A DNA stretch of 64,000 nucleotides. It comes from Methanosarcina barkeri str. Wiesmoor. GTDB lineage: Archaea; Halobacteriota; Methanosarcinia; Methanosarcinales; Methanosarcinaceae. Shown in pieces: positions 19,995-28,978 of the stretch; position 1 is the stretch's first letter, and every line of letters begins with the position of its first letter. The position numbers and the translations under genes are program-made. The notes under the pieces were generated by a model. The model saw only the letters and a list, made by a program, of their open reading frames with translations, searched no databases and was not told where the DNA came from. Where the stretch lies: assembly GCF_000969985.1 (NCBI RefSeq), contig NZ_CP009526.1:2480001-2544000 (forward strand). Direction: 5' to 3'.

Positions 19995-20969
19995 TTATTC
20001 AGGGCATTGCATCCCGGGACATCCATGGATATACTGCATAACATCGCTCATTTTTGCACTGGCCATTGCTACAGACATATCTGCGCTTCCATAATAAATA
20101 CGGAGTTCATCGCCCGCAAGGATCCATCCACACGGGAAAACAACATCATTAACATCTCCAGTCCGCTCATACATTTCACGAGGCCCGAAAACCCAGCCTT
20201 CTGACCTATGGAGTACTTTTGTAGGATCTTCAAGGTCAAGAAGAGCAAGTCCGAGACGATAACTCTTTTTAGATGTTGTCTGACGTACCCCATAATACAG
20301 AATTAACCATCCATCAGATGTTTTCATTGGCGGAGGGGCTAGTCCAATTTTACGGGCATCCCACCATCCTCCTTCTCGAGCGTATAGAAGAACTTTATGT
20401 TCTCCCCAGTATTTCATATCAGGCGAAAAAGATATCCAGAGATTTGCCTTTGCACCCGCAATGTTAGATACGGGCCTGTGTAACATTGCCCATCTGCCAT
20501 TAAGTCTTGTAGGAAAAATAGCAGCATCTTTATTTTCAGGCGGCATTATAGGCCCTACTCTCTCAAAATTAGTGAAGTTTTCTGTATAGGCAAGCGACGT
20601 TAATGGACCAGAATCCGAAAAAGCCGTATAAGCTATAGCCCATTTTCCCATCTCATCAATGTAAGTTATACGTGGGTCTTCAATACCATATACCTCTTCA
20701 GAATAGTATGTTGGATCCGAGGTAAAGGTTGGTTTGGGGTCAATTTCCCAACCGTCAATTCCATTCTTACTTCTAGCTACTGTAAGATGGGAAAAACCTC
20801 TGTGGTCTTCAGCCCGTACCAGTAGTATAGTTGTATTGTCAACCATAACCGCTGCAGGGTTAAATACCGAGCTGACTTTATAAGGCCAATAATCAGCTGT
20901 AAGTATCGGATTCTTCTTATATCTTACAAATAATTCTCCTTCATCTTTCCAGATCATATTATTCCCCAT
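19995..20969 (-). CDS. GH130-family glycosidase/phosphorylase
   Basis: 324 residues forming the five-bladed propeller of glycoside hydrolase family 130, known for beta-mannoside phosphorylases and related hydrolases. Visible family features: NPAAV early in the fold, VYGIEDPRIT with the candidate catalytic Asp near residue 99, DAAIFPTRLNGRWAMLHRP, and GLAPPPMKTSDGWLILYYGV. No signal peptide, so cytoplasmic. The exact sugar cannot be read from sequence; mannose-containing oligosaccharide turnover or glycan recycling is the usual role. Start: ATG 20969 has ggagga immediately before it; ATG at 20957, with gggga before it, is equally plausible. Monocistronic. Confidence 0.85.
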   Translation of the reverse strand: MGNNMIWKDEGELFVRYKKNPILTADYWPYKVSSVFNPAAVMVDNTTILLVRAEDHRGFSHLTVARSKNGIDGWEIDPKPTFTSDPTYYSEEVYGIEDPRITYIDEMGKWAIAYTAFSDSGPLTSLAYTENFTNFERVGPIMPPENKDAAIFPTRLNGRWAMLHRPVSNIAGAKANLWISFSPDMKYWGEHKVLLYAREGGWWDARKIGLAPPPMKTSDGWLILYYGVRQTTSKKSYRLGLALLDLEDPTKVLHRSEGWVFGPREMYERTGDVNDVVFPCGWILAGDELRIYYGSADMSVAMASAKMSDVMQYIHGCPGMQCPE

Positions 20970-20982
20970 TCCTCCCGATTTA

Positions 20983-21124
20983 GAGCCTATTCTAAAATGT
21001 GTGGCGAATTACAGATTACAATTAGCCATATACACAAATTGAATAGTGCTAGATATATGATGATGCTAGATATTATAAACCAATTCTAAATTAAAACACG
21101 CTCTTAACGACTTAGGATAAGCTC
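20983..21124. mobile_element. Diverged family-1 MITE-like element
   Basis: Ends gagcctattctaaaat and ggataagctc in inverted orientation, about 142 bp, upstream of the GH130 gene. Longer than the family and without a target duplication, so tentative. Confidence 0.3.
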
Positions 21125-21179
21125 TGAGTTTTAGAATAAGCATTAGAGAGGTAAAAGAAGTAGTCTTATTATCAAAGAA

Positions 21180-21547
21180 GGCTGGAAGACTTATTCCTCG
21201 CCACTTTCCAATGAAAGCCTGAAAGTGATAGGTGGAGAATGAGAGCCGTCAACTTCCCAACTTTCTACCGCTATAGTTTCTGTAAATCTTAATATGGTTT
21301 CATTAAAATTAATCAATGGTTGTCATCATCAAAAAATTGCAATATTAGTGGATACAAACATCCAAATCTTACTGAAAATATAAAGTAATGGCTTTGTCCC
21401 GAATGTAATGCTTTGCACTCCCGTGATGTAAATACCGCTATTAATATCAAAAAACTTGCACTCATTGAACGCGAGGAAGGACTTGTGGACTTGTTGACAG
21501 AAGTCAGGGGAATGAAGCAAGAAGTTGTTTATCCCTCAAAAACTTGA
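21180..21547 (+). pseudogene. IS200/IS605-type relic: left-end sequence plus TnpB C-terminal fragment
   Basis: 21389-21547 reads WLCPECNALHSRDVNTAIN and onward to a stop. This is the last zinc-finger Cys pair and the RuvC-III aspartate region (RDVNTA) of TnpB. Everything upstream in the nuclease is gone. The block at about 21240-21285 (gccgtcaacttcccaac and following) resembles 52398-52436 in another relic, so a left part and a right part of the element are joined by an internal deletion. It cannot encode an active nuclease. Confidence 0.75.
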
Positions 21548-21750
21548 GCCGTCAGGTGAGAGTTTTAGGGCAAGGTAGTTCATTCAGCAATCTCAGTAAC
21601 AATCATTTCATTGCCGAAAATTACGAAAGTATTTTGATGTTTCAAAATATATTTTGATGTTTCAAATATCTTTTGATATCTTTAGATATATTTTGATATT
21701 TGGAACTGTATCTTGATATTTCAAAATATTTTTTGATTTTCCTAAATCTG
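21548..21750. repeat. AT-rich ttttgatatttc repeats
   Basis: 21630-21740 is a run of imperfect 15-20-bp repeats around ttttgatrttt-caaa, directly beyond the stop of the radical SAM gene on the minus strand. Could act as a transcription end; no gene. Confidence 0.5.
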
Positions 21751-23238
21751 TTATTCTTGTTCAGATTCGTGCTCCTGTATATAAGGCACCGAGAACTTTG
21801 ATTCGACGGAGTCTCTATGAAAGTTGTTATATGCGCAGAAAGGAATTATTCTACCGTCTGGTAAGGCATAATGTACTCCGCATTTTTTGACTCTTTCGAG
21901 ATCTATATTGTATAAATCCTGAAAATGCATTGTTCCGAGGAATAGTGTATTTCTGTGAAAACGTGATGTATTTTCCATGTCACCTTTTTTAAGGACACCG
22001 AGGATCATCTGGACTACATTTATCGACTTTGGTCCTTTCTTCTCGTCAATATACCTTGGCACTTGCTTGATGATCTTTGCAAGGGTTAGAACTCTGCTAA
22101 TTTTTCCATTCATCTCAGAAGTTGCTTCCTTCAGGAATTCAACAAAACCTTCTACGTCAAGAAAATTTGTAATTGGGATAAAGTGACCTTCTTCAAAGAA
22201 AACATAAGTTCCAGCACCGCAATGTTGGTGAACTGTCAACTCCGGAATAGGAACTTTTCTCATAGCTGACAGAAAACGGCTCATAGGAACCACAAAGGAT
22301 ACCGGATACCAGGCATTACGGGGAATCTCTCCATTAGTCTGTTCTTCCGCAAGCTTTATGACATCAGGTATGGTGATTCTCCTCTGTTCTCTTTGAGACT
22401 GATCTATTCTTCCTGTAAACGCAATCGGCTGGAAGTTCACTCCTTTTATAATATCAAGATTTTCGGCTGCATAACGGATGATCCCTCCTACTTGAGAATC
22501 ATTTACACCTTTTGCAAGAGTTGGGACAAGTACAATACTTTCAGGCCCGAAACGTCTACAATTTTCAATAGCTTTTTTCTTCGAAGGCAGAGCGTTAAAG
22601 CCCCGAGTTTCGAAATAAGGCTCTGGAGTGATCCCGTCAAAAGCCAGGTAAATAGTACGCAATGTAGCGTCTCTTAACCTTTTGCAGTATTCAGGGCTAT
22701 TAGCAAGGCGAACCCCGTTGCTTGCAAGCTGGATATGTGCAAACCCAAGCTCCTGGGCCAGTTCAATAATCTCTGGAAGGTCATCTCTTACTGTTGGCTC
22801 TCCACCTGAAAACTGAATTGCAGAGCAGGGAACAGGTTTCTCGTTTCTGAGTGTTTCCATCATCTTTCGGATTTCTTCGAAGCTTGGTTCGAAAACGAAG
22901 CCTTTTACTTTTGCATTTGCAAAACATACAGGGCATCTAAGGTTGCATCTATTAGTAACATCTATGTTTGCAAGCAAAGTTCCAGATTCATGATGCTGGC
23001 AGATCCCGCAACCAAAAGGGCAGTTTAAGGGACTGTAACTCTGGAAGTTTGAAACCCCTGCTCCTGTATATGAATACTTTTCGAACTTCTTGTAGAGTTC
23101 AGCATCTGACCAGTAGACATCCCTGAAACTCCCATGATCAGGACATTCTTTTTCCATTATTATTTTCTCATTTTCCTCAAAGATCGAAGCTTCAATTACT
23201 CTTTTGCATTCTGGGCAAATAGATTTTGTTAGTCTCAT
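21751..23238 (-). CDS. tes: Radical SAM enzyme of the Tes/MJ0619 type (tetraether lipid synthase family)
   Basis: 495 residues. The N-terminal cysteine-rich domain has C8/C11 (CPEC) and C32; a second motif, CPFGCGIC, is at 73-80; the radical SAM motif CNLRCPVC is at 98-105, followed by FSGGEPTVRDD. The C-terminal part has HQHCGAGTY and GVHYALPDGRIIPFCAYN, likely to hold further Fe-S clusters. This architecture (COG1964) is that of archaeal tetraether synthase, which joins archaeol tails to make tetraether or macrocyclic lipids; a family member was earlier proposed as a methanopterin methylase. The start is supported by agggtga before ATG 23238. Monocistronic. The family call is firm; the exact substrate is inferred. 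Confidence 0.82.
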   Translation of the reverse strand: MRLTKSICPECKRVIEASIFEENEKIIMEKECPDHGSFRDVYWSDAELYKKFEKYSYTGAGVSNFQSYSPLNCPFGCGICQHHESGTLLANIDVTNRCNLRCPVCFANAKVKGFVFEPSFEEIRKMMETLRNEKPVPCSAIQFSGGEPTVRDDLPEIIELAQELGFAHIQLASNGVRLANSPEYCKRLRDATLRTIYLAFDGITPEPYFETRGFNALPSKKKAIENCRRFGPESIVLVPTLAKGVNDSQVGGIIRYAAENLDIIKGVNFQPIAFTGRIDQSQREQRRITIPDVIKLAEEQTNGEIPRNAWYPVSFVVPMSRFLSAMRKVPIPELTVHQHCGAGTYVFFEEGHFIPITNFLDVEGFVEFLKEATSEMNGKISRVLTLAKIIKQVPRYIDEKKGPKSINVVQMILGVLKKGDMENTSRFHRNTLFLGTMHFQDLYNIDLERVKKCGVHYALPDGRIIPFCAYNNFHRDSVESKFSVPYIQEHESEQE

Positions 23239-23802
23239 GCTTTCACCCTAACTCGAGTAACTATACATGACAGCAAGATGTAGCTTTTAGATCATACATT
23301 CAGATTTTGGGAAACTTTTTTTGAATTTTTCCATAGCCTTATTTACATAAGATTTTTAGTTTTGTCTGAGTTTTCTTAGTAACTATTGAATAAAAGTTAA
23401 CCAGAGTCAAAGCTCAAAGTTTTGCAGGACGAGATTTCGGATCATAAAAGGAACATAATGGTGATAATTCAATTTACAAACAGTTCTTAAGCGCTTTTTC
23501 GTCTATCATTTTGCTAAAGTAGCCTTTCTACCATTACGTAAAACTATTTATTTCGTCCACTATCTCGAAAAATTGTTTTTCTTTCCCCCATTTATAAAAT
23601 AAAGCTTTAATATTATTTAAATTCATTGAATAAATGTTATATCTAATGCTAAATGTAAAAGAGTCTCTTCTAGACTTTAAATAAAGAATCTTTTATAGCC
23701 ATTAAACTATTTCTTTAAAAGAGATCTCATACTTATAGCCACTGTATATATAATGCAATGTATCTACACATATATATTTGATTTATTTATATTACTTTAG
23801 TT
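23239..23802. other. AT-rich spacer, nothing recognised
   Basis: Divergent spacer between tes and the transposase relic. Several tatatata-like stretches at 23740-23790 could be archaeal TATA boxes. No gene or element boundary identified. Confidence 0.4.
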
Positions 23803-24346
23803 ATGAGTTTAGAGATGTTTACTGCTTCTGATATTGCCACAGCTATATGTCATTCCTGTGACAAAAATGAGAAGTTAATACTTCAAGCATTATTGTTGGT
23901 TAAAAATGATTTGAGTCCAGCTAAAGTTGCTGAAGATTTTTCAGTTCATTGTTCAACAGTTCATTGTTGGATGAAAAGAGCTGAAGAAGAAGGTTTGTCT
24001 AGCCTTAAATGTAAACCTGGTAGAGGAGTAAAGTCCTATTTAACTGCAGAGCAACTTTCTGAATTAAGGAAAGCACTCTCAAAACCTATCTCAATAGACG
24101 ATGGTTTTTCTCGCGGTTGGAAAACTGGAGACACGCAAAACTGGGTTACAGATGTGCAGGATATGGATGAACCATATGGATGAATCAAAACTTGAGAAGT
24201 TGGCAAAGAAGTCATGGAAAATTGAGGAATATCACAGAGGAATAAAGCAATTCTGTGGTGTCGAAAAATTTCAGGCAAGAAAGGAAGAGTCACAAAGAGC
24301 ACATATAATGTTCTCATTAAGAGCTTTTCTTAGACTGGAATTATAA
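23803..24346 (+). pseudogene. Chimeric transposase relic: HTH part of one element, DDE tail of another
   Basis: 23803-24183 begins like the helix-turn-helix domain of IS630-type transposases (LSPAKVAEDFSVHCSTVHCWMKRAEEEG, then a GRGVKSYLTAEQLSELRKAL linker) for ~100 residues, then stops. A different frame then gives LAKKSWKIEEYHRGIKQFC and RAHIMFSLRAFLRLEL, which is the C-terminal end of an IS701/IS4-like DDE transposase. The two parts belong to different families, so this is a deletion junction and not a gene. A family-1 MITE begins right after the stop. Confidence 0.7.
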
Positions 24347-24349
24347 AGA

Positions 24350-24479
24350 GAGCTAATCCCAAAACTCAAAATTGCTTCTCTGAATCCTGTATTCCAAACA
24401 ATCAATCAAGTTTCTGATCATGAAAACAATCCTGAAAATTCTTGATGATTAAGAACGAAATGGCTTCTGGGATAGGCTC
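24350..24479. mobile_element. 130-bp MITE, family 1, copy B
   Basis: Starts gagctaatcccaaaactc, ends gggataggctc, 130 bp, flanked by aga on both sides. It lies against the end of the transposase relic. Confidence 0.75.
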
Positions 24480-24660
24480 AGAATCAAAAGTGGAATATCC
24501 TGGTTTGAAAATACTATGAAAATTGAACGAGTGGCAGTGACGGAATATTTGAGGAATCCTCAATACATGTTAAATTAATTCGGATATTTTTAGAGTTAGT
24601 AAAAAAGATCTGTGAGACACCAACTGCGTAACTCCTAAATGTATCATAATTAAGTTGCCA

Positions 24661-24799
24661 TGAAACTAGCTCTTGACAGAAGAAATGTTGAGGTCCTTTA
24701 TACACTCTCGGCGTATTTTATGAAACACCCACTGAACAATATCCCGATAATGAAGTATATCGTATGACTGAAGAATTCATTGCCGGTAACCTGTTGTAA
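24661..24799 (+). pseudogene. Short gene relic, family unknown
   Basis: Reading ALDRRNVEVLYTL in one frame and, after a one-base shift, GVFYETPTEQYPDNEVYRM and TEEFIAGNLL to a TAA at 24797 gives a coherent protein tail with normal codon use. I do not recognise it. The rest of 24480-24975 shows nothing else. Confidence 0.35.
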
Positions 24800-24975
24800 T
24801 TAAGGTATAATTTGCAGAAGAACCTTAGAAGAACCTGACTATAAAATTAAGTTTAAAAATTTGGTTTCCCTGAAAGTTTTCAGGGAAATTCGAGGCCTTG
24901 AGGGATCCAGATAAATTGATTCGGAGATATATTTGGAGATATATTTAGAGATACATTTAGACTTTGAGGACGCAG

Positions 24976-25260
24976 TTACTTTGACGATATCTCTTCCACC
25001 TCTTTAGCTCCGGCCTCGAGTTCCTTTTTCTGTTGAGAGTCAAACTTAAGTAAAAGAGCCTGAAACTCTCCTATGTGCGTTTTTTCTTCTTTTGCCACAT
25101 CCATAAGCACGGCTTTTATATTCGCATCTTTTGTTAAGTTTGCCATCTGTTCGTAAAGGTTTACAGCATCAAGCTCGGCGACAATTGCAGCTCTGAGAAC
25201 CTCTTTATCAATGTCTTCTTCAGATATGCTTTTAAGATCTATAGGTATTTTGGATAACAA
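24976..25260 (-). CDS. Short ferritin-like (rubrerythrin-type) protein
   Basis: 94 residues, mostly helical. EVLRAAIVAELDAVNLYEQMA and VAKEEKTHIGEFQALLL carry the E...ExxY and EExxH metal-ligand pattern of ferritin-like diiron proteins. Only two of the usual four helices are present, so a diiron site would form between subunits, as in encapsulated-ferritin-type proteins; no encapsulin gene is in the window. TTG start with agggg upstream. A tttatttttatac box lies 30-45 bases before the start. Probable role: iron or peroxide handling; assignment within the superfamily is uncertain. Confidence 0.7.
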   Translation of the reverse strand: MLSKIPIDLKSISEEDIDKEVLRAAIVAELDAVNLYEQMANLTKDANIKAVLMDVAKEEKTHIGEFQALLLKFDSQQKKELEAGAKEVEEISSK

Positions 25261-25344
25261 CTTGTTATTCCCCCTGTTTACGTATATGCAAGTATAAAAA
25301 TAAATACATTTACCAGATTACGATTACCATATAATGGAATTGGA

Positions 25345-26490
25345 TCAGCTGTAGCTGATCCTGTAGATTGCATTATTTTTGTCATCCGAAACAAGCAGTG
25401 CCCCATCAGGCATCACAAGAACATCCACAGGCCTTCCCCAGGCCGCAAGTCCCTGAAGCCAGCCATTAGCAAAAGGTTCGTAACTTACAGGCTTTCCGTT
25501 CTCCAGCCTGACAAGAGAAACCCGGTATCCAATTGGAATTTTTCTGTTCCAGGAGCCGTGTTCTGCAATGAAGATCTGGTTTCTGTACTCTTCAGGAAAC
25601 ATTGTACCTGTGTAAAAAGTCATTCCAAGGGCAGCCACATGAGGCCCCAGCTTCATTTCAGGAGGTGTGAATTCTGAGCAGTTCCTGAGTTTCCCGTATT
25701 CAGGATCTGGAATATCTCCACCGTGGCAATAAGGAAAACCGAAATGCATTCCCTTTACAGGCGCCCTATTAAGTTCATCCGGAGGCTCATCATCTCCAAG
25801 CCAGTCCCTTCCGTTGTCAGTAAACCATAATTCTCCGGTCCTGGGATTCCAGTCAAACCCGACACTGTTCCTGACACCCTTTGCAAAAATCTCAAGCTGG
25901 CTTCCATCAGGTTCCATTCTCATGATTGTTCCGTACCTTTCGTCCTCTCCCTCCTTATTACAAACATTGCACGGCATTCCTACAGGCACATACAGCTTTC
26001 CGTCAGGCCCGAATTTGATATATTTCCAGCCGTGTGAGCGATCGGACGGGAAATTATCGTTCACTACAATAGGTTCAGGCGGATTTTCAAGCCTTGCTTC
26101 GATGTCATCATAGCGGATCACCCTGGAGACCTCAGCGACATATAGCGAACCGTTCCTGAACGCCACCCCGTTTGGCATGTCTAGGCCCTCAGCAAGCACA
26201 AGAACCTCGTCGGCTTTACTATCATTGTTCCGGTCAAGAACTGCATAAACTTTCCCTGTATCCCGGCTTCCGACAAAGATAGTGCCATTAGGGCTAAGCG
26301 CCATTGACCTTGCACCCTCAATATTCTCAGCATAATAATCAATGGAAAAACCGGGTGGAAGCTCGATACAGTTAAGTCCTGTCCCGTTATCTCCGCAATC
26401 ATTAAGTGGTATGGTTCTGAGAACCGCATAAGCTACAAAGATAAGTGCAATGATTGCAAAAAAACCAAGTATTACTCTTGTTCCCTTCAT
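25345..26490 (-). CDS. Membrane-anchored PQQ-type sugar (sorbosone/glucose) dehydrogenase-like protein
   Basis: 381 residues. An N-terminal hydrophobic helix (~8-26) is a signal or anchor. The rest is the six-bladed propeller of the soluble-glucose-dehydrogenase/sorbosone-dehydrogenase family: FVGSRDTGKVYAV, DMPNGVAFRNGSLYVAE, GPDGKLYVPVGMPCNVC, GVRNSVGFDWNPRTGELWFTDNGRD, AEHGSWNR and WGRPVDVLVMPDGALLVSDD. The conserved His, Arg and Asp of the family are present, but PQQ synthesis genes are not known from this neighbourhood, so the cofactor is uncertain. ATG 26490 has ggtgggga upstream. It is downstream of the ATP10-like gene through a chain of mini-ORFs. Confidence 0.85.
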   Translation of the reverse strand: MKGTRVILGFFAIIALIFVAYAVLRTIPLNDCGDNGTGLNCIELPPGFSIDYYAENIEGARSMALSPNGTIFVGSRDTGKVYAVLDRNNDSKADEVLVLAEGLDMPNGVAFRNGSLYVAEVSRVIRYDDIEARLENPPEPIVVNDNFPSDRSHGWKYIKFGPDGKLYVPVGMPCNVCNKEGEDERYGTIMRMEPDGSQLEIFAKGVRNSVGFDWNPRTGELWFTDNGRDWLGDDEPPDELNRAPVKGMHFGFPYCHGGDIPDPEYGKLRNCSEFTPPEMKLGPHVAALGMTFYTGTMFPEEYRNQIFIAEHGSWNRKIPIGYRVSLVRLENGKPVSYEPFANGWLQGLAAWGRPVDVLVMPDGALLVSDDKNNAIYRISYS

Positions 26491-26606
26491 TTCCCCACCA
26501 TTTTTTGAGATTCTATCATTTCCCTACTATTTTTTGAGATTCTATCATTTCCCTACTATTTTTTGAGATTCTATTATTTCCCTACTATTTTTTGAGATTC
26601 TATCAT
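26491..26606 (-). repeat. Four 29-bp tandem repeats forming ATGA-coupled mini-ORFs
   Basis: Units at 26578-26606, 26549-26577, 26520-26548 and 26491-26519 (minus-strand order). Each unit reads atgatagaatctcaaaaaat and then a ggga-containing SD-like end. Three units encode a 10-residue peptide, MIESQKIVGK or MIESQKMVGK. The first ATG overlaps the TGA of the upstream gene, the unit-2 stop overlaps the unit-1 ATG, and the unit-1 stop overlaps the dehydrogenase ATG (all ATGA). Unit 26549-26577 has ATA in place of ATG. Confidence 0.85.
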
Positions 26607-27220
26607 ATGAGAATTTCTGCAATCTCAAAAAGTTCAATTTCAGTCTCAGGTCTAGAATACCCTTGCCCTTTCCAGCGGATAATTCCCTTCGGGTCTAGCA
26701 AAAAGACATAGGCAAGGTTTGTATCATCCATTCCAAGAGTTTTCTGATAGCCGGAGTAATCTCCATAAAAAGTAACTACGTTGCCATGTTTTTCTACTGG
26801 AATCCCACTTCTCATACCTGAGTCGATTGCCCAGGAGACGATCTTCCAGGCTTTGTTTATCATCGGAATTTCATAGACTGCAAACCTGCTGTCTTTTCCA
26901 AATTTCCTTTCAAAAGGCCGAGTCCAAGAATCAATCATATCCTGGGCACTACGCACAAAAGCAATACAGATGAGTATCACCCTTCCCTCCAAAGCCCCTG
27001 GAAAAGTTACGACGTTACCTGCAAGTGATTTTGATGTGATTTCCGGAAAAGGCTGTCCGATAATATTTTTTTCAGTTTTTTCAGGATAAGCATCCCTTTG
27101 ATTAATTGCCTCGTTCTTCGAAGATTCAACTTCTTCTGAAATAATCTGCTCTAAATTCTCCTGATCTTTTTTAATTAAGCTCCCCCCGTTTGAAATTAGG
27201 GAATAAAGATGAAAAGACAT
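26603..27220 (-). CDS. ATP10-like thioredoxin-fold protein
   Basis: 205 residues. After ~50 low-complexity residues comes a thioredoxin-like fold without a CxxC pair: NIIGQPFPEITSKSLAGNVVTFPG, VILICIAFVRSAQDMIDSW, then NLAYVFLLDPKGIIRWKGQG. This matches the ATP10 family (named for a yeast F1Fo-assembly factor), common as a stand-alone protein in methanogens and bacteria. The first residues are poorly supported as coding; ggggggag at about 27180-27187 is the only strong ribosome-binding site and would suit a later start with an unusual codon. The stop is shared with the first mini-ORF, so it probably heads an operon with the dehydrogenase. Confidence 0.72.
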   Translation of the reverse strand: MSFHLYSLISNGGSLIKKDQENLEQIISEEVESSKNEAINQRDAYPEKTEKNIIGQPFPEITSKSLAGNVVTFPGALEGRVILICIAFVRSAQDMIDSWTRPFERKFGKDSRFAVYEIPMINKAWKIVSWAIDSGMRSGIPVEKHGNVVTFYGDYSGYQKTLGMDDTNLAYVFLLDPKGIIRWKGQGYSRPETEIELFEIAEILI

Positions 27221-27289
27221 ACAAATTACACAAGTTTATCATATGTGGTGACATAATGAAGACGTGGGAGGTTCTGAACATGTGGGAGG

Positions 27290-28140
27290 TTCAAAGGAAT
27301 TGTTGTCCATATAAAACCAGACCCGAAAGTGTAGTTGTAGATAGGAAAATACAATCGGAATCGGACAACAGGAAATTATATTTATGCGTTAAATGAATAT
27401 TGTAATTTTGCAAATAAAAAACCTCCTCAACTGATAAAAGAAGCCATAGAAGATATCAAAGCGGGCAGACTAATGAATGAACGTCGAATTCTTTAAGAAT
27501 TCCTAAGATACGTAGCGTTTTTAAAGAAGGTAAAAATCGTACCGAACACAAAGAGCCTAAAAATTGCAGGTATCGCATCTTTTTTCAAGAATTTTTACAC
27601 CGATGTTTCCACATCGAGAATCAACATACCAATAGAACCGCTAGTCAAAAATCAAATTTAGAAAACAAGACGATTCAAAAGCTTAAGAGCGAAGTTTGAC
27701 AACTCAGATAAATCCATGGACGAGAGAACATCCATGGAATAAGAGATTATGGATATTATAGCAGGCGAAATGAACGTTTTGAACCGGGTGACGGTTTTGA
27801 AGATAAGTATCATTGGCATTTTCAAGGACTGAAAAACGATACTGCATACAAAAAAAATCTTATGAATATGAAAAAACGATTATATTAGACGTTTTCATAG
27901 AAAACGAATTTCACGATGAATTGAAAAAATATGAAAACAATAGAAAAATGGAATGAAAACAGGCATATAAGGACTCTTTATAGGTTGCTTAACAAGATTT
28001 AACAGTTGAAGAAGCGACTAAAACAGAAAGAGTTATATGTTTGCGTGGACATATCGGTATTGTGGGCCGACCCAAAGTATCAAGACCAAACAAAACCAAA
28101 CAAAAAATCCTGTGAACTGTCTAGCCGATTTCGAATCCTA
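27290..28140 (+). pseudogene. Decayed tyrosine recombinase (phage-type integrase)
   Basis: From 27362 the plus strand reads RTTGNYIYALNEYCNFANKK, then PPQLIKEAIEDIKAGRLMNE, RRIL, stop, EFLRYVAFLKK and IVPNTKSLKIAGIASFFKNF. This is the SAM-like N-terminal domain of archaeal site-specific integrases. Further frames downstream keep fragments of the rest but with many stops. The arm-binding half is recognisable; no intact catalytic Arg/His/Tyr set remains. It implies an integrated element once lay here. Confidence 0.65.
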
Positions 28141-28673
28141 TTTATTAGGAAGCCATAATTCGCATCGGCCAGCCCACTTTTTTCTATTTTTACGATTTCG
28201 TTTTAAGCGAAATTTGACGAATAACAAATTGAAATAATATTGAAAGTGTTTTAACGGAGTGTGGTTAGAGTATAGTAAAAGTAATACCAGTAGCTGATTC
28301 GACCCACCCAAAAAACACACCCGAGCAGCCAATTGTGAAATTCTCAACTTGAGAGGATATTCACAATTGATTGACACTATTTTTTGAATTTTCCGGTTAT
28401 GACTTGTTGGGTGAACTGTGACCCCCCACCCTTCACGGGAATTTTATTCAGAATATTGTTTTTCATGTAATGAACTATGTATTCACCAAATCAATTTTAG
28501 ACTATATTTAATTCAAAAAAGATGAAATGTCGGATTATGAAAAGAGGTAACATAAAGAAAGAGAAAAAGGAGAAGAAAAATCTTTAGAGAAATCTATGTT
28601 TGGTTTCTCTTCGTTATCTGAATCTTAGAGAAATCTATGTCTGGTTTTTTCTTCATTATCTGTATCATCCTGA
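28141..28673. other. Non-coding spacer in the decayed region
   Basis: No gene supported; the short open frames here have no recognisable product. A small duplication (ttagagaaatctatgtttgg and ttagagaaatctatgtctgg) stands at 28584 and 28624. Confidence 0.4.
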
Positions 28674-28945
28674 CCCCTTTGCAAAAATCTCAAGCTGGCT
28701 CCCATTGGGTTCCATTCTCATGATTGTTTCCGTACCGCTCGTCCTCTCCCTCTTTATTACAGACATTGCACGGCATTCCTACAGGCACATACAGCTTTCC
28801 GTCAGATCCGATTTTGATGTATTTCCAGCCGTGAGCACGGTCAGATGAGAAACTATCGTTCACCACAACAGGTTCAGGCGGATCAAGCCTTGCTTCGATG
28901 TCATCATAGCGGATCACCCTGGAGACCTCAGCGACATATAGAGCA
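28674..28945 (-). pseudogene. Copied fragment of the sugar dehydrogenase gene
   Basis: About 270 bases match 25880-26148 of the dehydrogenase gene at roughly nine bases in ten, covering YVAEVSRVIRYDDIEARL through GMPCNVCNKEGEDERYG. An extra t in the segment near 28730 breaks the frame and a codon pair is missing near 28885. No start, no fold. It ends where the M48 protease gene ends. Confidence 0.85.
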
Positions 28946-28978
28946 GCGCTCATTGAAGTATCTGGAAGAGAACAGCAC

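Noticed and set aside
26491-26606. Possible CRISPR-like 29-bp repeats
   Set aside because: No spacers between units; reading as coupled mini-ORFs fits the sequence fully.
28138-28377. 79-residue minus-strand frame
   Set aside because: No recognisable family, poor composition, lies in decayed DNA.
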